This document shows positions 1-6,491 of a DNA stretch of 6,524 nucleotides, one piece after another. The translations under genes and the position numbers were made by a program. Source of the stretch: Deltaproteobacteria bacterium (GTDB lineage: Bacteria > Desulfobacterota > Desulfobulbia > Desulfobulbales > BM004); the NCBI GenBank assembly GCA_019312695.1, contig JAFDCT010000121.1, forward strand, positions 1 through 6,524, written 5' to 3'. A model generated the notes under the pieces. It searched no databases. It was not told the origin of the DNA and was given only the letters and a program-made list of their open reading frames with translations. How positions within the stretch are numbered: position 1 is the stretch's first letter; every line of letters begins with the position of its first letter.

Positions 1-1094
1 CGGAGTTCAATGCTTGCGCCTTTAAAAGTAATATCATGCTGGCCGAATCCTATGCGATCACCTAATGCCAGTCGGATCTGCTCCCTGATCAGGTTGGGAT
101 GCTTCCCGTTAATATAACTGATACGGGCCGATATGTCGTTTTCCACCTGTATCCGGGTATTTACTTCAAGCAGGTAAGGCTGGCCGTCCTGGGCTACAAT
201 CCATTCCCAGGTGCCGACGTTGTCATAGCGCACATGGGAGGCAAGTTTTAAGGAATACAGAACAATACGCTCCAGCACTTCATTGGCGTCAAAATTATAA
301 ACAAAGCAGGAGTCATCAAATCCCGGGGCAGCTTCAACCCTTTTCTGGCGACCGGTACTCTGGATAGTGCAGTTGCGGGTGCCGAAATGGAGTCTTTCAC
401 CATGGCGGCTGCAAAGCAGTTGTACTTCCAGGTGATTATAGTCGCGCAAACATTGCTCAATCAAAACCCCGGCATCGCCAAATTGCCTTTTGGCATAATT
501 CTGCACCTGGCGGTAAACCCGTCGGAATTGCTCAATTTCACGGACCTCCTCTATACCCATACCGCCGCCGCCAGCAGCAGCCTTCACAAGTATGGAGGGA
601 TCTTTGATGTTCTGGCTTTTTTGTTCATCCAGCAGTTGGTCGGCAATTTCCTCAGCCTCCATTTCATTATAAATAGGGCTGTCAGTACCTGGTATGACTG
701 GGATAGCAAGTGACTTCGCCACCTTTTTAGTGTTTATTTTATCGCCGAGGTTTTTAATGACCTGCCAGTTGGGGCCGATAAAGGTTAATGGCCTGTCCCG
801 TACTGTGACCCGCCGGGCGAAGCGAAAATCTTCCGAGAAAAAACCATAACCGGGATGTATGGCAGTACATTCCGTATGGTCGGCGACTGCTAAAATATCA
901 TTGGGATCAGTATAGCTGGTGACCTGCCAGGCCTTTTTGCTGTTGCTTTTACTGTCACGATTCAGGCGGACATGCTCCGAATCCTCGTCTGCTGCAGTAA
1001 AGACCACAACATAATCAAGCCCGAGATCCTGGCAGGCCCGCATTATCCGTATGGCTATCTCGCCTCTGTTTGCTATGAGGATTTTACCGTTCAC
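1..1094 (-). CDS. Biotin carboxylase (AccC-like ATP-grasp subunit or domain), 3' end outside window
   Basis: ATP-dependent carboxylation of biotin, the first half-reaction of acetyl-CoA, propionyl-CoA or pyruvate carboxylases. The minus strand is open for 364 codons with no stop. The GTG at 1094-1092 gives M-NGKILIANRGEIA, the usual N-terminus of the family. The first in-frame ATG (residue 18) lies inside this conserved block, so GTG is the likely start, although no Shine-Dalgarno precedes it. Visible motifs: ANRGEIA (8-14), HPGYGF (80-85), GDK (117-119), glycine-rich KAAAGGGGMG (171-180), E213, H221, K251, E297, EVNTRIQVE (310-318). The next, incomplete codon begins CG, so it encodes arginine, matching the catalytic Arg after the C-terminal IEC/IEL motif. 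Oddities: the usual QRRHQK reads QSTGRQK (245-251, one residue longer), and QVEHP reads QVEND (316-320). It is therefore a divergent subfamily rather than a typical AccC. Whether it is a free subunit or the N-terminus of a longer fused carboxylase cannot be seen. Confidence 0.9.
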   Translation of the reverse strand, partial: MNGKILIANRGEIAIRIMRACQDLGLDYVVVFTAADEDSEHVRLNRDSKSNSKKAWQVTSYTDPNDILAVADHTECTAIHPGYGFFSEDFRFARRVTVRDRPLTFIGPNWQVIKNLGDKINTKKVAKSLAIPVIPGTDSPIYNEMEAEEIADQLLDEQKSQNIKDPSILVKAAAGGGGMGIEEVREIEQFRRVYRQVQNYAKRQFGDAGVLIEQCLRDYNHLEVQLLCSRHGERLHFGTRNCTIQSTGRQKRVEAAPGFDDSCFVYNFDANEVLERIVLYSLKLASHVRYDNVGTWEWIVAQDGQPYLLEVNTRIQVENDISARISYINGKHPNLIREQIRLALGDRIGFGQHDITFKGASIEL

Positions 1095-1169
1095 AATAAT
1101 TCGGTTCAGTAATTCAGTTTTTTAAAAATAATAAAAAAATCAGGATATAAGCTGTAAGCTTAAATATAA

Positions 1170-1197
1170 ATTATACATAGGCGCATACAAATATTAA
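1170..1197 (-). promoter_or_regulatory. Candidate promoter of the biotin carboxylase gene
   Basis: On the minus strand a perfect TATAAT lies at 1175-1170. A weak -35 (TTAATA, 1197-1192) sits 16 bases upstream. Transcription would start near 1163 and leave a leader of about 70 bases before the GTG at 1094. The -10 is strong, the -35 poor, and the region is AT-rich, so chance matches are possible. Confidence 0.4.
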
Positions 1198-1232
1198 AGG
1201 GAATAATACCTAATTTTTTCTTCTATAACAAA

Positions 1233-1270
1233 AAGGGGATGAATAGCACTCAATACATATTCATCCCCTT
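1233..1270 (-). terminator. Perfect 13-bp hairpin, terminator-like in the minus direction
   Basis: The arms 1233-1245 (AAGGGGATGAATA) and 1258-1270 (TATTCATCCCCTT) are exact reverse complements around a 12-base loop. Read on the minus strand, the stem runs into TTTTT followed by GTTATAG, like a short intrinsic terminator. On the plus strand the following bases are CTGGAAATT, with no U tract. It is not at the 3' end of any visible gene: it lies between the two divergent genes and upstream of the TATAAT at 1175-1170. It may be an attenuator or insulator in the carboxylase leader, the end of a very short RNA, or a protein-binding site. Confidence 0.5.
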
Positions 1271-1271
1271 C

Positions 1272-1300
1272 TGGAAATTATAAAGAGCGGACTGTATACT
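1272..1300 (+). promoter_or_regulatory. Candidate promoter for corC-lnt
   Basis: TGGAAA (1272-1277), 17 bases, then TATACT (1295-1300): 4 of 6 and 5 of 6 matches to the sigma-70 consensus. It would give a leader of roughly 140 bases before corC. The -10 overlaps the -10 of a minus-strand candidate promoter through the self-complementary GTATAC at 1294-1299. Confidence 0.35.
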
Positions 1301-1321
1301 TTTTTTGTCCTAAACAGTCAA
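1293..1321 (-). promoter_or_regulatory. Candidate minus-strand promoter upstream of the hairpin
   Basis: On the minus strand TTGACT (1321-1316), exactly 17 bases, then TATACA (1298-1293): 5 of 6 and 4 of 6 consensus matches. The predicted start near 1286 lies about 15 bases before the hairpin at 1270-1233. A GACTGT (1290-1295) / ACAGTC (1314-1319) dyad spans this promoter and could be an operator, or a by-product of the two boxes. It could drive the carboxylase gene with the hairpin in its leader. Confidence 0.35.
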
Positions 1322-1444
1322 TTTTTTTCTTGACTTTATGGTGTTTTTTCCCTACCCATGCAAGAAACAGTTAGAAGGCAAAATACCCTAAAAAGAGATA
1401 AAATTTCTGTTTCAACAAAATAGTTACGCTTTTAATAATTCTGC

Positions 1445-2311
1445 ATGGAAAAAGACCAAGACTCCTCATCCGATTTACCTGACTCGCAGCCCAGTAAAAA
1501 TATTTTAATCCGTCTTCTGGATATTCTTGGATTAAGCCGTTCTCCGGATACGACCGAAGACCTTGAGATGGAAATTCAGGAAATTCTGGAAGAAGGCGAA
1601 GAGCAAGGTTTGATCACCCGCCAGGAAGGGCAGATGATCAACAGTATTTTTGAGTTCAGGGATACCCTCATCCATGAAATTATGACCCCGCGAACGGAAA
1701 TAGTATATGCAGACGTTAAGATGGGAATCCCCGAAGTGCTGAAGCTGATTATGCGGGAGGGGTTCACTAGAATCCCCGTTTTTTCCGAGACCCATGATAA
1801 TATAATAGGCATTTTGAATGCCAAAGACCTTCTTGTCTGCGTGGATGATCCTGGGTCATGTCCGGATATAAAAAAACTTATCAAGCCACCTTATTTTGTA
1901 CCTGAAACCATGCGCATTGTGGATCTGCTCAGGGCTTTTCAGGCCAAGAAAAATCATTTGGCTATTGTGACAGATGAATTTGGGGGAGTCCGAGGCCTGA
2001 TCACCCTGGAAGATGTGCTGGAAGAAATTGTGGGCGAGATTGATGATGAGTATGACAAGGATGAGCCCCAGTGGCGGGCCCTGCAGGATGGCAGTCTCAT
2101 GATTTATGCCAAGGAGGACATAGAAGAGGTTGAGTCTTTCTTTAATGTGGAATTGCCTGACGGCCCATATGAGTCAGTGGGAGGTTTCATCATTCATCAG
2201 CTTGGGCACTTGCCCAAGGCCGGTGAAATTGTGGAGCTTGATAATCTGTTATTCAAGGTTGTTTCAGCAACCAAGCGTCATATCAAAACCGTAAAAGTCC
2301 AAAGAAAATGA
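1445..2311 (+). CDS. corC: CorC/HlyC-family CBS-domain protein (CorC/YbeX type)
   Basis: A 288-residue soluble member of the CorC/HlyC family, close to the 292 residues of E. coli CorC (YbeX) and lacking the DUF21 membrane domain of larger paralogues. Visible parts: an acidic N-terminal linker (1-75); first CBS domain (about 78-133: IMTPRTEIV, TRIPVF, IIGILNAKDLL); second CBS domain (about 145-203: HLAIVTDEFGGVRGLITLED, then EEIVGEIDDEYD); C-terminal CorC_HlyC domain (about 206-288, with GGFIIHQLGHLPKAGE). The family is linked to Mg2+/Co2+ efflux, and CBS pairs often bind adenosine nucleotides; its direct activity is not settled. The gene is 13 bases upstream of lnt, as in the E. coli ybeX-lnt pair. 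No Shine-Dalgarno precedes ATG 1445 (upstream bases are AATAATTCTGC). Upstream in-frame stops at 1421 and 1433 exclude a longer version. Confidence 0.92.
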   Translation: MEKDQDSSSDLPDSQPSKNILIRLLDILGLSRSPDTTEDLEMEIQEILEEGEEQGLITRQEGQMINSIFEFRDTLIHEIMTPRTEIVYADVKMGIPEVLKLIMREGFTRIPVFSETHDNIIGILNAKDLLVCVDDPGSCPDIKKLIKPPYFVPETMRIVDLLRAFQAKKNHLAIVTDEFGGVRGLITLEDVLEEIVGEIDDEYDKDEPQWRALQDGSLMIYAKEDIEEVESFFNVELPDGPYESVGGFIIHQLGHLPKAGEIVELDNLLFKVVSATKRHIKTVKVQRK

Positions 2312-2324
2312 CTGGGGAGTTAGA

Positions 2325-3956
2325 ATGAAAGTTGGGGGAGAACTGAGCAACAGCCTCCAGCCGGTCTGGCTTGCCCTTGGCACAGGAATACTGCTCTTTT
2401 TGTCTTTTCCCGGGGCTGTGGGGTTGTGGCCTCTGGCCTGGATAGCCCTGGTCCCCCTGCTGCTCGCTCTAAAGGATACCGGAACAGGAACTGCCGCCCG
2501 GTTGGGACTGCTTGCAGGCATGGTGCATTATCTATCGCTTCTGTACTGGATTATCATTGTTCTTGGCAGATACGGCAATCTGCCCTTGTGGATCTCAATA
2601 CCGGCTCTTGTTCTCCTTGCCCTTTATATGAGCAGCTACCTGGTGCTTTTCTGTGTAATTATCAACCGGGTCTGGAAGTACAGGGAATTCCTGATCGTCT
2701 GGGTCGGGCCCCTGCTGTGGGTAGGTCTTGATTTTATCCGTTCATTTCTTTTTTCAGGTTTCCCGTGGCAGGATCTTGGATATTCACAGTACAAGGCTTT
2801 GCTCCTTATCCAAACTGCTGATCTGACAGGCCATTACGGTATTACCTTTCATATAGTACTGGTAAATTCCGTGACGGCCCTACTTCTTGTCCTCTGGGTT
2901 GCCAACAGATCTGCCGGGCAGACCGCGCAGCAGGTCGTAACATTAAGGATCCGGCGGGCCTGGTTTTCTGCAATACTTCCGGCTTTGGCCATGGTGCTGA
3001 TAGTCCTGGGCTACAATGCTATCCGTTATAGCCAGATATCGGCGACCATTGCAGAAGGGGTAAAGATGAAGATCGGAGTTGTCCAGGGTAACATTGAACA
3101 GGATCAGAAATGGTCACCTGCCATGCGCCTGGAAACGATTGATATCTATACCGAACTCTCGAAACAGGCGTTGACTCGGGAAAATGAACCTCCTGAGCTG
3201 CTTGTCTGGCCCGAAACAGCACTTCCCTTTTTAATCAGCGACAATCCCTATTTCCGGAGGCTGAAAAATATTTTTATCACAAAACATCAAGTATGGCTCC
3301 TTTCCGGGGCGCCTTATTATGAGGAGATTGCTGCTAAAAAAAAGGGACAGGGAAAGAAATTCCTGTCCTTTAACAGCGCCTATCTTTTCAGGCCTGACGG
3401 AGAAATCGGGGCGCGTTATGATAAGCAGCACCTGGTACCCTTCGGTGAATATGTGCCGCTCAGCGATTATTTGCCTCTTCCCGGTCCATTGGTCGAAAAT
3501 GTGGGTAATTTCAGCAGCGGAAAAACAGGGACGCCCCTGTCCTTTCAGGATGCAGCAATTGGGGTATTGATCTGTTTTGAGAGCATCTTCCCGGAACTTG
3601 CCAGGGACTGGACGCACAAAGGTGCCAACCTGCTGGTCAATATAACAAATGATGCCTGGTATGGACGCTCAAGTGCACCCTGGCAGCATTTATCAATGTC
3701 GGTATTCAGAGCTGTTGAGAACAGGAGAAGCCTTGTGCGTTCCGCGAATACCGGTGTAAGTGCTGTTATAGACCCGTTGGGCAGAATAACGAGTGATTCG
3801 CCGCTTTTTCAGCCCTTTTATCTCGTGGCCGATGTGCCATTACTGCAGGTAAAAACCATATTTGTCATATTGGGGCATTATTTCGGGTTAATATGCCTGA
3901 TTGTCTGCCTGCCGATCTTGTTGCTTTTAAGACAAGGCAAACGGCGAGAGATGTGA
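2325..3956 (+). CDS. lnt: Apolipoprotein N-acyltransferase
   Basis: Inner-membrane enzyme that transfers a fatty acyl chain from a phospholipid to the N-terminal cysteine of diacylated apolipoproteins, the last step of lipoprotein maturation. It has 543 residues (E. coli Lnt has 512). The N-terminal third is strongly hydrophobic with several membrane segments (roughly 13-50, 57-80, 87-114, 122-140, 172-192, 213-232). A nitrilase-fold domain starts near 248 (KMKIGVVQGNIEQDQKW), and a C-terminal segment (509-535) ends in a basic tail. The catalytic triad is visible: E297 (VWPETALP), K367 (YDKQHLVPFGEYVP) and C417 (GVLICFES). E375 and W263 match further residues important in E. coli. The residue after the catalytic cysteine is Phe rather than the Tyr of E. 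coli. GGGGAG at 2314-2319 sits five bases before ATG 2325, a good ribosome-binding site. It is probably cotranscribed with corC. Confidence 0.96.
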   Translation: MKVGGELSNSLQPVWLALGTGILLFLSFPGAVGLWPLAWIALVPLLLALKDTGTGTAARLGLLAGMVHYLSLLYWIIIVLGRYGNLPLWISIPALVLLALYMSSYLVLFCVIINRVWKYREFLIVWVGPLLWVGLDFIRSFLFSGFPWQDLGYSQYKALLLIQTADLTGHYGITFHIVLVNSVTALLLVLWVANRSAGQTAQQVVTLRIRRAWFSAILPALAMVLIVLGYNAIRYSQISATIAEGVKMKIGVVQGNIEQDQKWSPAMRLETIDIYTELSKQALTRENEPPELLVWPETALPFLISDNPYFRRLKNIFITKHQVWLLSGAPYYEEIAAKKKGQGKKFLSFNSAYLFRPDGEIGARYDKQHLVPFGEYVPLSDYLPLPGPLVENVGNFSSGKTGTPLSFQDAAIGVLICFESIFPELARDWTHKGANLLVNITNDAWYGRSSAPWQHLSMSVFRAVENRRSLVRSANTGVSAVIDPLGRITSDSPLFQPFYLVADVPLLQVKTIFVILGHYFGLICLIVCLPILLLLRQGKRREM

Positions 3957-3978
3957 TGCAATTACGAACCCCGATGAT

Positions 3979-3984
3979 TATAAT
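3979..3984 (+). promoter_or_regulatory. Candidate -10 box in front of prfB
   Basis: A perfect TATAAT lies in the 53-base gap between lnt and prfB, which suggests prfB may have its own promoter besides readthrough from corC-lnt. The matching -35 is poor (ATGCAA, 3956-3961, 17-base spacing), so this is tentative. The leader would be about 20 bases, just enough to contain GGAGG at 3996-4000. Confidence 0.3.
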
Positions 3985-4009
3985 TAATATTTAACGGAGG
4001 AATTTAGCC

Positions 4010-5105
4010 ATGTCAGCAGAACTCAAACAAAAACTTCAGGACTTAAAGGATCGTATTCTTGCCTTGAAGGAGCATCTTTGAGGTAGATTACAAGAAAGAG
4101 CAACTGACAGAGCTAGAAAAGGAGATCATGGCACCGGGTTTCTGGGATGATGCTTCAAGGGCAAAAAAGGTCCAGCAGCAGAGAGGCCGCATTCAAGATG
4201 CCATAGAATCATGGGAGTCTTTCAACTCCACCGGGGAGGATGCTTCGCTGCTGCTTGAAATGGCCCTGGAGGAGGAAGATGAAGAGGCTGCCGGAGAAGT
4301 AGCCCAAATCCTTGAGAAGCTGGAAGTAAAGGTCGATAATTTTGAGCTGGAATGCATGTTCTCGGGAGAGCATGACGAGAACAATGCGCTTCTTACCATT
4401 CACGCCGGCGCCGGAGGAACAGAAGCCCAGGACTGGGTTGACATGCTGCTGCGCATGTATCTGAGGTGGGCGGAAGAAAAGGGTTTTCAGACCGATATCC
4501 TTGATTATCTGCCCGGAGATGAAGCCGGGGTAAAAGGTGTTACCGTTTTGATCAAAGGTCATTACGCCTATGGCTACCTGCGTTCGGAGATGGGCATTCA
4601 CAGGCTGGTCCGTATCTCCCCGTTTGATGCCGGAGGACGCAGGCATACCTCATTCGCTTCGGTGTTTATTTTCCCCGAGCTTGATGAAAATATCGATATT
4701 GATATCAATGAAAAAGATCTGCGTATTGACACTTACAGGGCCAGTGGAGCTGGAGGTCAGCATGTGAACAAAACCAGCTCAGCTGTGCGCATTACCCATT
4801 TGCCTACAGGCATAGTTGTGCAGTGCCAGAATGAACGTTCCCAGCACCGCAATAAGGACATGGCCTTCAAGATGCTTCGGGCCCGGCTCTATGAAAGGGA
4901 AAAAGAGCTTCAGGCCAAGGAGCAGGAAGGTCTGCACGGTGAGAAAAAAGAGATCGGCTGGGGTAGCCAGATCCGTTCCTATGTCCTGCAGCCATACAGA
5001 ATGGTAAAAGATCACCGGACCAACTGCGAGATAGGCAATGTGGATGGTGTCCTTGACGGCAACCTGGAGCCTTTTATCAAGGCCTATCTGCTCTGGCAAA
5101 GATAA
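4010..5105 (+). CDS. prfB: Peptide chain release factor 2, with programmed +1 frameshift
   Basis: RF2 reads UGA and UAA stop codons and triggers peptide release on the ribosome. The protein is join(4010..4078, 4080..5105), 364 residues (E. coli RF2 has 365). ATG 4010 follows GGAGG (3996-4000) by nine bases. The first 23 codons end in CTT at 4076-4078, followed by an in-frame TGA. Skipping T4079 continues as GAG-GTA-GAT (EVDYKKEQ) into the rest of the protein, including an N-terminal helical domain. The stop-codon recognition tripeptide is SPF (203-205), which is RF2-specific (RF1 has PXT), and the catalytic GGQ is at 248-250 within RASGAGGQHVNKT. The residue four before GGQ is Ala, as in most RF2s, not the Thr of E. 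coli K-12. Further family blocks are GAGGTEAQDW and QCQNERSQH. A downstream ATG at 4128 would give only 325 residues without the start of the N-terminal domain and is not the real start. Confidence 0.97.
4067..4082 (+). promoter_or_regulatory. prfB: RF2 autoregulatory +1 frameshift site
   Basis: The sequence AAGGAG-CAT-CTT-TGA-G contains all elements of the classical prfB site. An internal Shine-Dalgarno-like AAGGAG (4067-4072) lies three bases before the slippery CTT (4076-4078), and then comes the in-frame TGA (4079-4081). The spacing equals that of E. coli AGGGGG-TAT-CTT-TGA. When RF2 is scarce, termination at TGA is slow and the ribosome slips forward one base, making more RF2. The base after TGA is G, not the C found in E. 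coli; this context may alter shift efficiency. Confidence 0.95.
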
Positions 5106-5121
5106 GCAGATAGTTAAAAAA

Positions 5122-6387
5122 ATGAACAAAGGCGGCAAAAATGATGAAGGTTTCTGCGTCAAGTGCGGGACCTGCAATACTGTGTGCCCGGTGTTTATGG
5201 CTACAGGTAATGAAATATATACGCCGCGCGGCAGGCAACACCTCAAGTCCAGGATAGCCAAGGGAGAAATTTCAAAACATTATGCAGAGATATTTTCAAA
5301 ATGTCTGCTGTGTGGTGCCTGTCATGAGGCCTGTCCACGAGGCCTTGATACCCCGGAACTGGTTATCAGCGTCCGGGCAGAATTGCCTAAACTTTCAGGT
5401 CTTTCATTTCTCAAATATGTGACGCGCAAGGCACTTATTCATCCATCTCTGCTGTCGGGTTTGTCCAGGGCAGGTGCTGCGGCAGATGCCCTGTTTGGTG
5501 AATGGCTGCCGCAGGACAGCGGTCTTCGCCTGCGTTTGCAGGGTTTAAGCAAAAAAAACTTTAAACTGCCGGCATCAGGTTATATTGAGAAGCTGAAAGC
5601 TGACGAAACGACAGCTGCAGAACAGCAGGAAAGCATGTTGAAGGGGGATATAAATTTTTATGTCGGATGCCTTGCCGATCACCTCCAGCCGGAGATTGCA
5701 GAAGCCACTCAGCTTCTGCTGTCGAAAACAACCGGTACCAAAGCCGGAGTGCCTTTTACCCAGACCTGCTGCGGCATGGCCGCGCTGGCTGCCGGCAGGA
5801 AGGATGAGGCCCGGGAACTGGCCCAAATAAATATCATGGCCTTTGAGGAAAATGATTTTCCCATCCTGACCTCTTGCTCCTCCTGCTATTATCAACTCCG
5901 GTCCTATAAGGAGCTTTTTGCAGAAGAGCCGGAATGGCAGCAAAGGGCTCTTCGCTTTTCTGAACGGCTTCAGGAGTTTTCCACGTATTTTCTCGATAAG
6001 CTTTCTGCCGAAAATGGACTGTTGGTTCCTGACGAATCTGCCTTCCGTAAAAAGGTATTGTACCATGATCCATGTCATCTAAGATACAAGTTGCACATAA
6101 CAGAGGAGCCCCGTGAACTTATCAGGTTGCTGCCCGGCATTGAATTGCAGGAGCTGCCGGATGGCCCCAAATGTTGTGGCCAGGGTGGCCTTTTTCAGAT
6201 GGCGCATCCGGATCTGGCCCGGGAGATTCAGGCAAGGCTGGCTGCTGATTTTGGGACACTTACGGTCAAGACTGTGCTCACGGCCTGTTCAGGCTGTCTG
6301 CTGCAGTGGCAGCAGGGATTGACAGGCGAGAATAAAGGGTGCCGGGCGGAACATCCGGCAGTATTTATAGCCAGGCTTCTGCGATGA
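5122..6387 (+). CDS. GlcF/HdrD-like (Fe-S)-binding protein with two CCG domains
   Basis: A 421-residue cysteine-rich electron-transfer subunit of the type found with glycolate and lactate oxidases (GlcF) and in heterodisulfide-reductase-like complexes (HdrD). Two N-terminal [4Fe-4S] ferredoxin motifs are clear: C12-x2-C15-x2-C18-x3-C22-P and C61-x2-C64-x2-C67-x3-C71-P. Two CCG domains follow: C183, C216-C217-G, C252-x2-C255; then C318 (HDPCHLRY), C351-C352-G, C389-x2-C392. No membrane segment or signal peptide is seen, so it is probably cytoplasmic. ATG 5122 is preferred, 16 bases after the prfB stop. The frame stays open upstream to 5038, but that part only reads the end of prfB out of frame. 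No strong Shine-Dalgarno precedes 5122, so translation may be coupled to prfB. The usual FAD-linked oxidase partner (GlcD/Dld type) is not in the window, so the substrate cannot be assigned. Confidence 0.9.
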   Translation: MNKGGKNDEGFCVKCGTCNTVCPVFMATGNEIYTPRGRQHLKSRIAKGEISKHYAEIFSKCLLCGACHEACPRGLDTPELVISVRAELPKLSGLSFLKYVTRKALIHPSLLSGLSRAGAAADALFGEWLPQDSGLRLRLQGLSKKNFKLPASGYIEKLKADETTAAEQQESMLKGDINFYVGCLADHLQPEIAEATQLLLSKTTGTKAGVPFTQTCCGMAALAAGRKDEARELAQINIMAFEENDFPILTSCSSCYYQLRSYKELFAEEPEWQQRALRFSERLQEFSTYFLDKLSAENGLLVPDESAFRKKVLYHDPCHLRYKLHITEEPRELIRLLPGIELQELPDGPKCCGQGGLFQMAHPDLAREIQARLAADFGTLTVKTVLTACSGCLLQWQQGLTGENKGCRAEHPAVFIARLLR

Positions 6388-6435
6388 AGTTGCAAAAATG
6401 CTTGTCCTCGTTTTGATCTGCTGCTAAAAGATAGC

Positions 6436-6469
6436 GCATGGCAGTAACCGCTGCAGGCTGCATTTTTTT
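6436..6469 (+). terminator. Weak intrinsic terminator candidate after the Fe-S gene
   Basis: GCAG (6441-6444) can pair with CTGC (6451-6454) around TAACCG. An outer GCA (6436-6438) can pair with TGC (6459-6461). A run of seven T follows at 6463-6469. The T tract is good but the stem is short and interrupted, so termination may be partial. Its position, 50-80 bases after the stop at 6387, fits the end of the prfB/Fe-S transcript. Confidence 0.35.
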
Positions 6470-6491
6470 AAATTTACTTACAGGCGTTTAT

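Larger units (their letters stand above)
1095..1444. other. AT-rich divergent intergenic region
   Basis: This 350-base gap separates the minus-strand carboxylase from plus-strand corC. It holds candidate promoters in both directions, a perfect 13-bp inverted repeat (1233-1270) and many A/T runs. Two tiny ATG frames on the plus strand (1338, 17 codons; 1358, 21 codons) have no Shine-Dalgarno and no recognisable content. A TAAAAT box at 1399-1404 could be a second -10 for corC, about 40 bases upstream of its ATG, but has no good -35. I recognise no RNA gene or riboswitch here. Confidence 0.8.

Noticed and set aside
387..713. Plus-strand 108-codon open frame inside the carboxylase region
   Set aside because: It lies opposite a continuous minus-strand frame with clear biotin carboxylase motifs, and its own translation matches no recognisable family. 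It is a shadow frame.
1148..1162. Short inverted repeat TAAGC...GCTTA
   Set aside because: Five-base arms with a five-base loop in AT-rich DNA are expected by chance.
1338..1423. Small upstream peptides (ATG 1338 and ATG 1358) before corC
   Set aside because: They are 17 and 21 codons long with no ribosome-binding site and no leader-peptide features such as runs of a regulatory amino acid.
4079..4081. prfB as a pseudogene broken by a stop codon
   Set aside because: The TGA sits in the conserved AAGGAG-CAT-CTT-TGA frameshift context with correct spacing, and the +1 frame restores a full-length RF2.
5038..5121. Longer N-terminus for the Fe-S protein starting at ATG 5038
   Set aside because: The extra 28 residues are the 3' end of prfB read in another frame. 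ATG 5122 follows the prfB stop and puts the first ferredoxin motif at the usual distance from the N-terminus.
5575..6078. Minus-strand 167-codon frame opposite the Fe-S gene
   Set aside because: It is antisense to a gene with eight ferredoxin and ten CCG-domain cysteines in the expected places. The translation is not recognisable and has no supporting ribosome-binding site.
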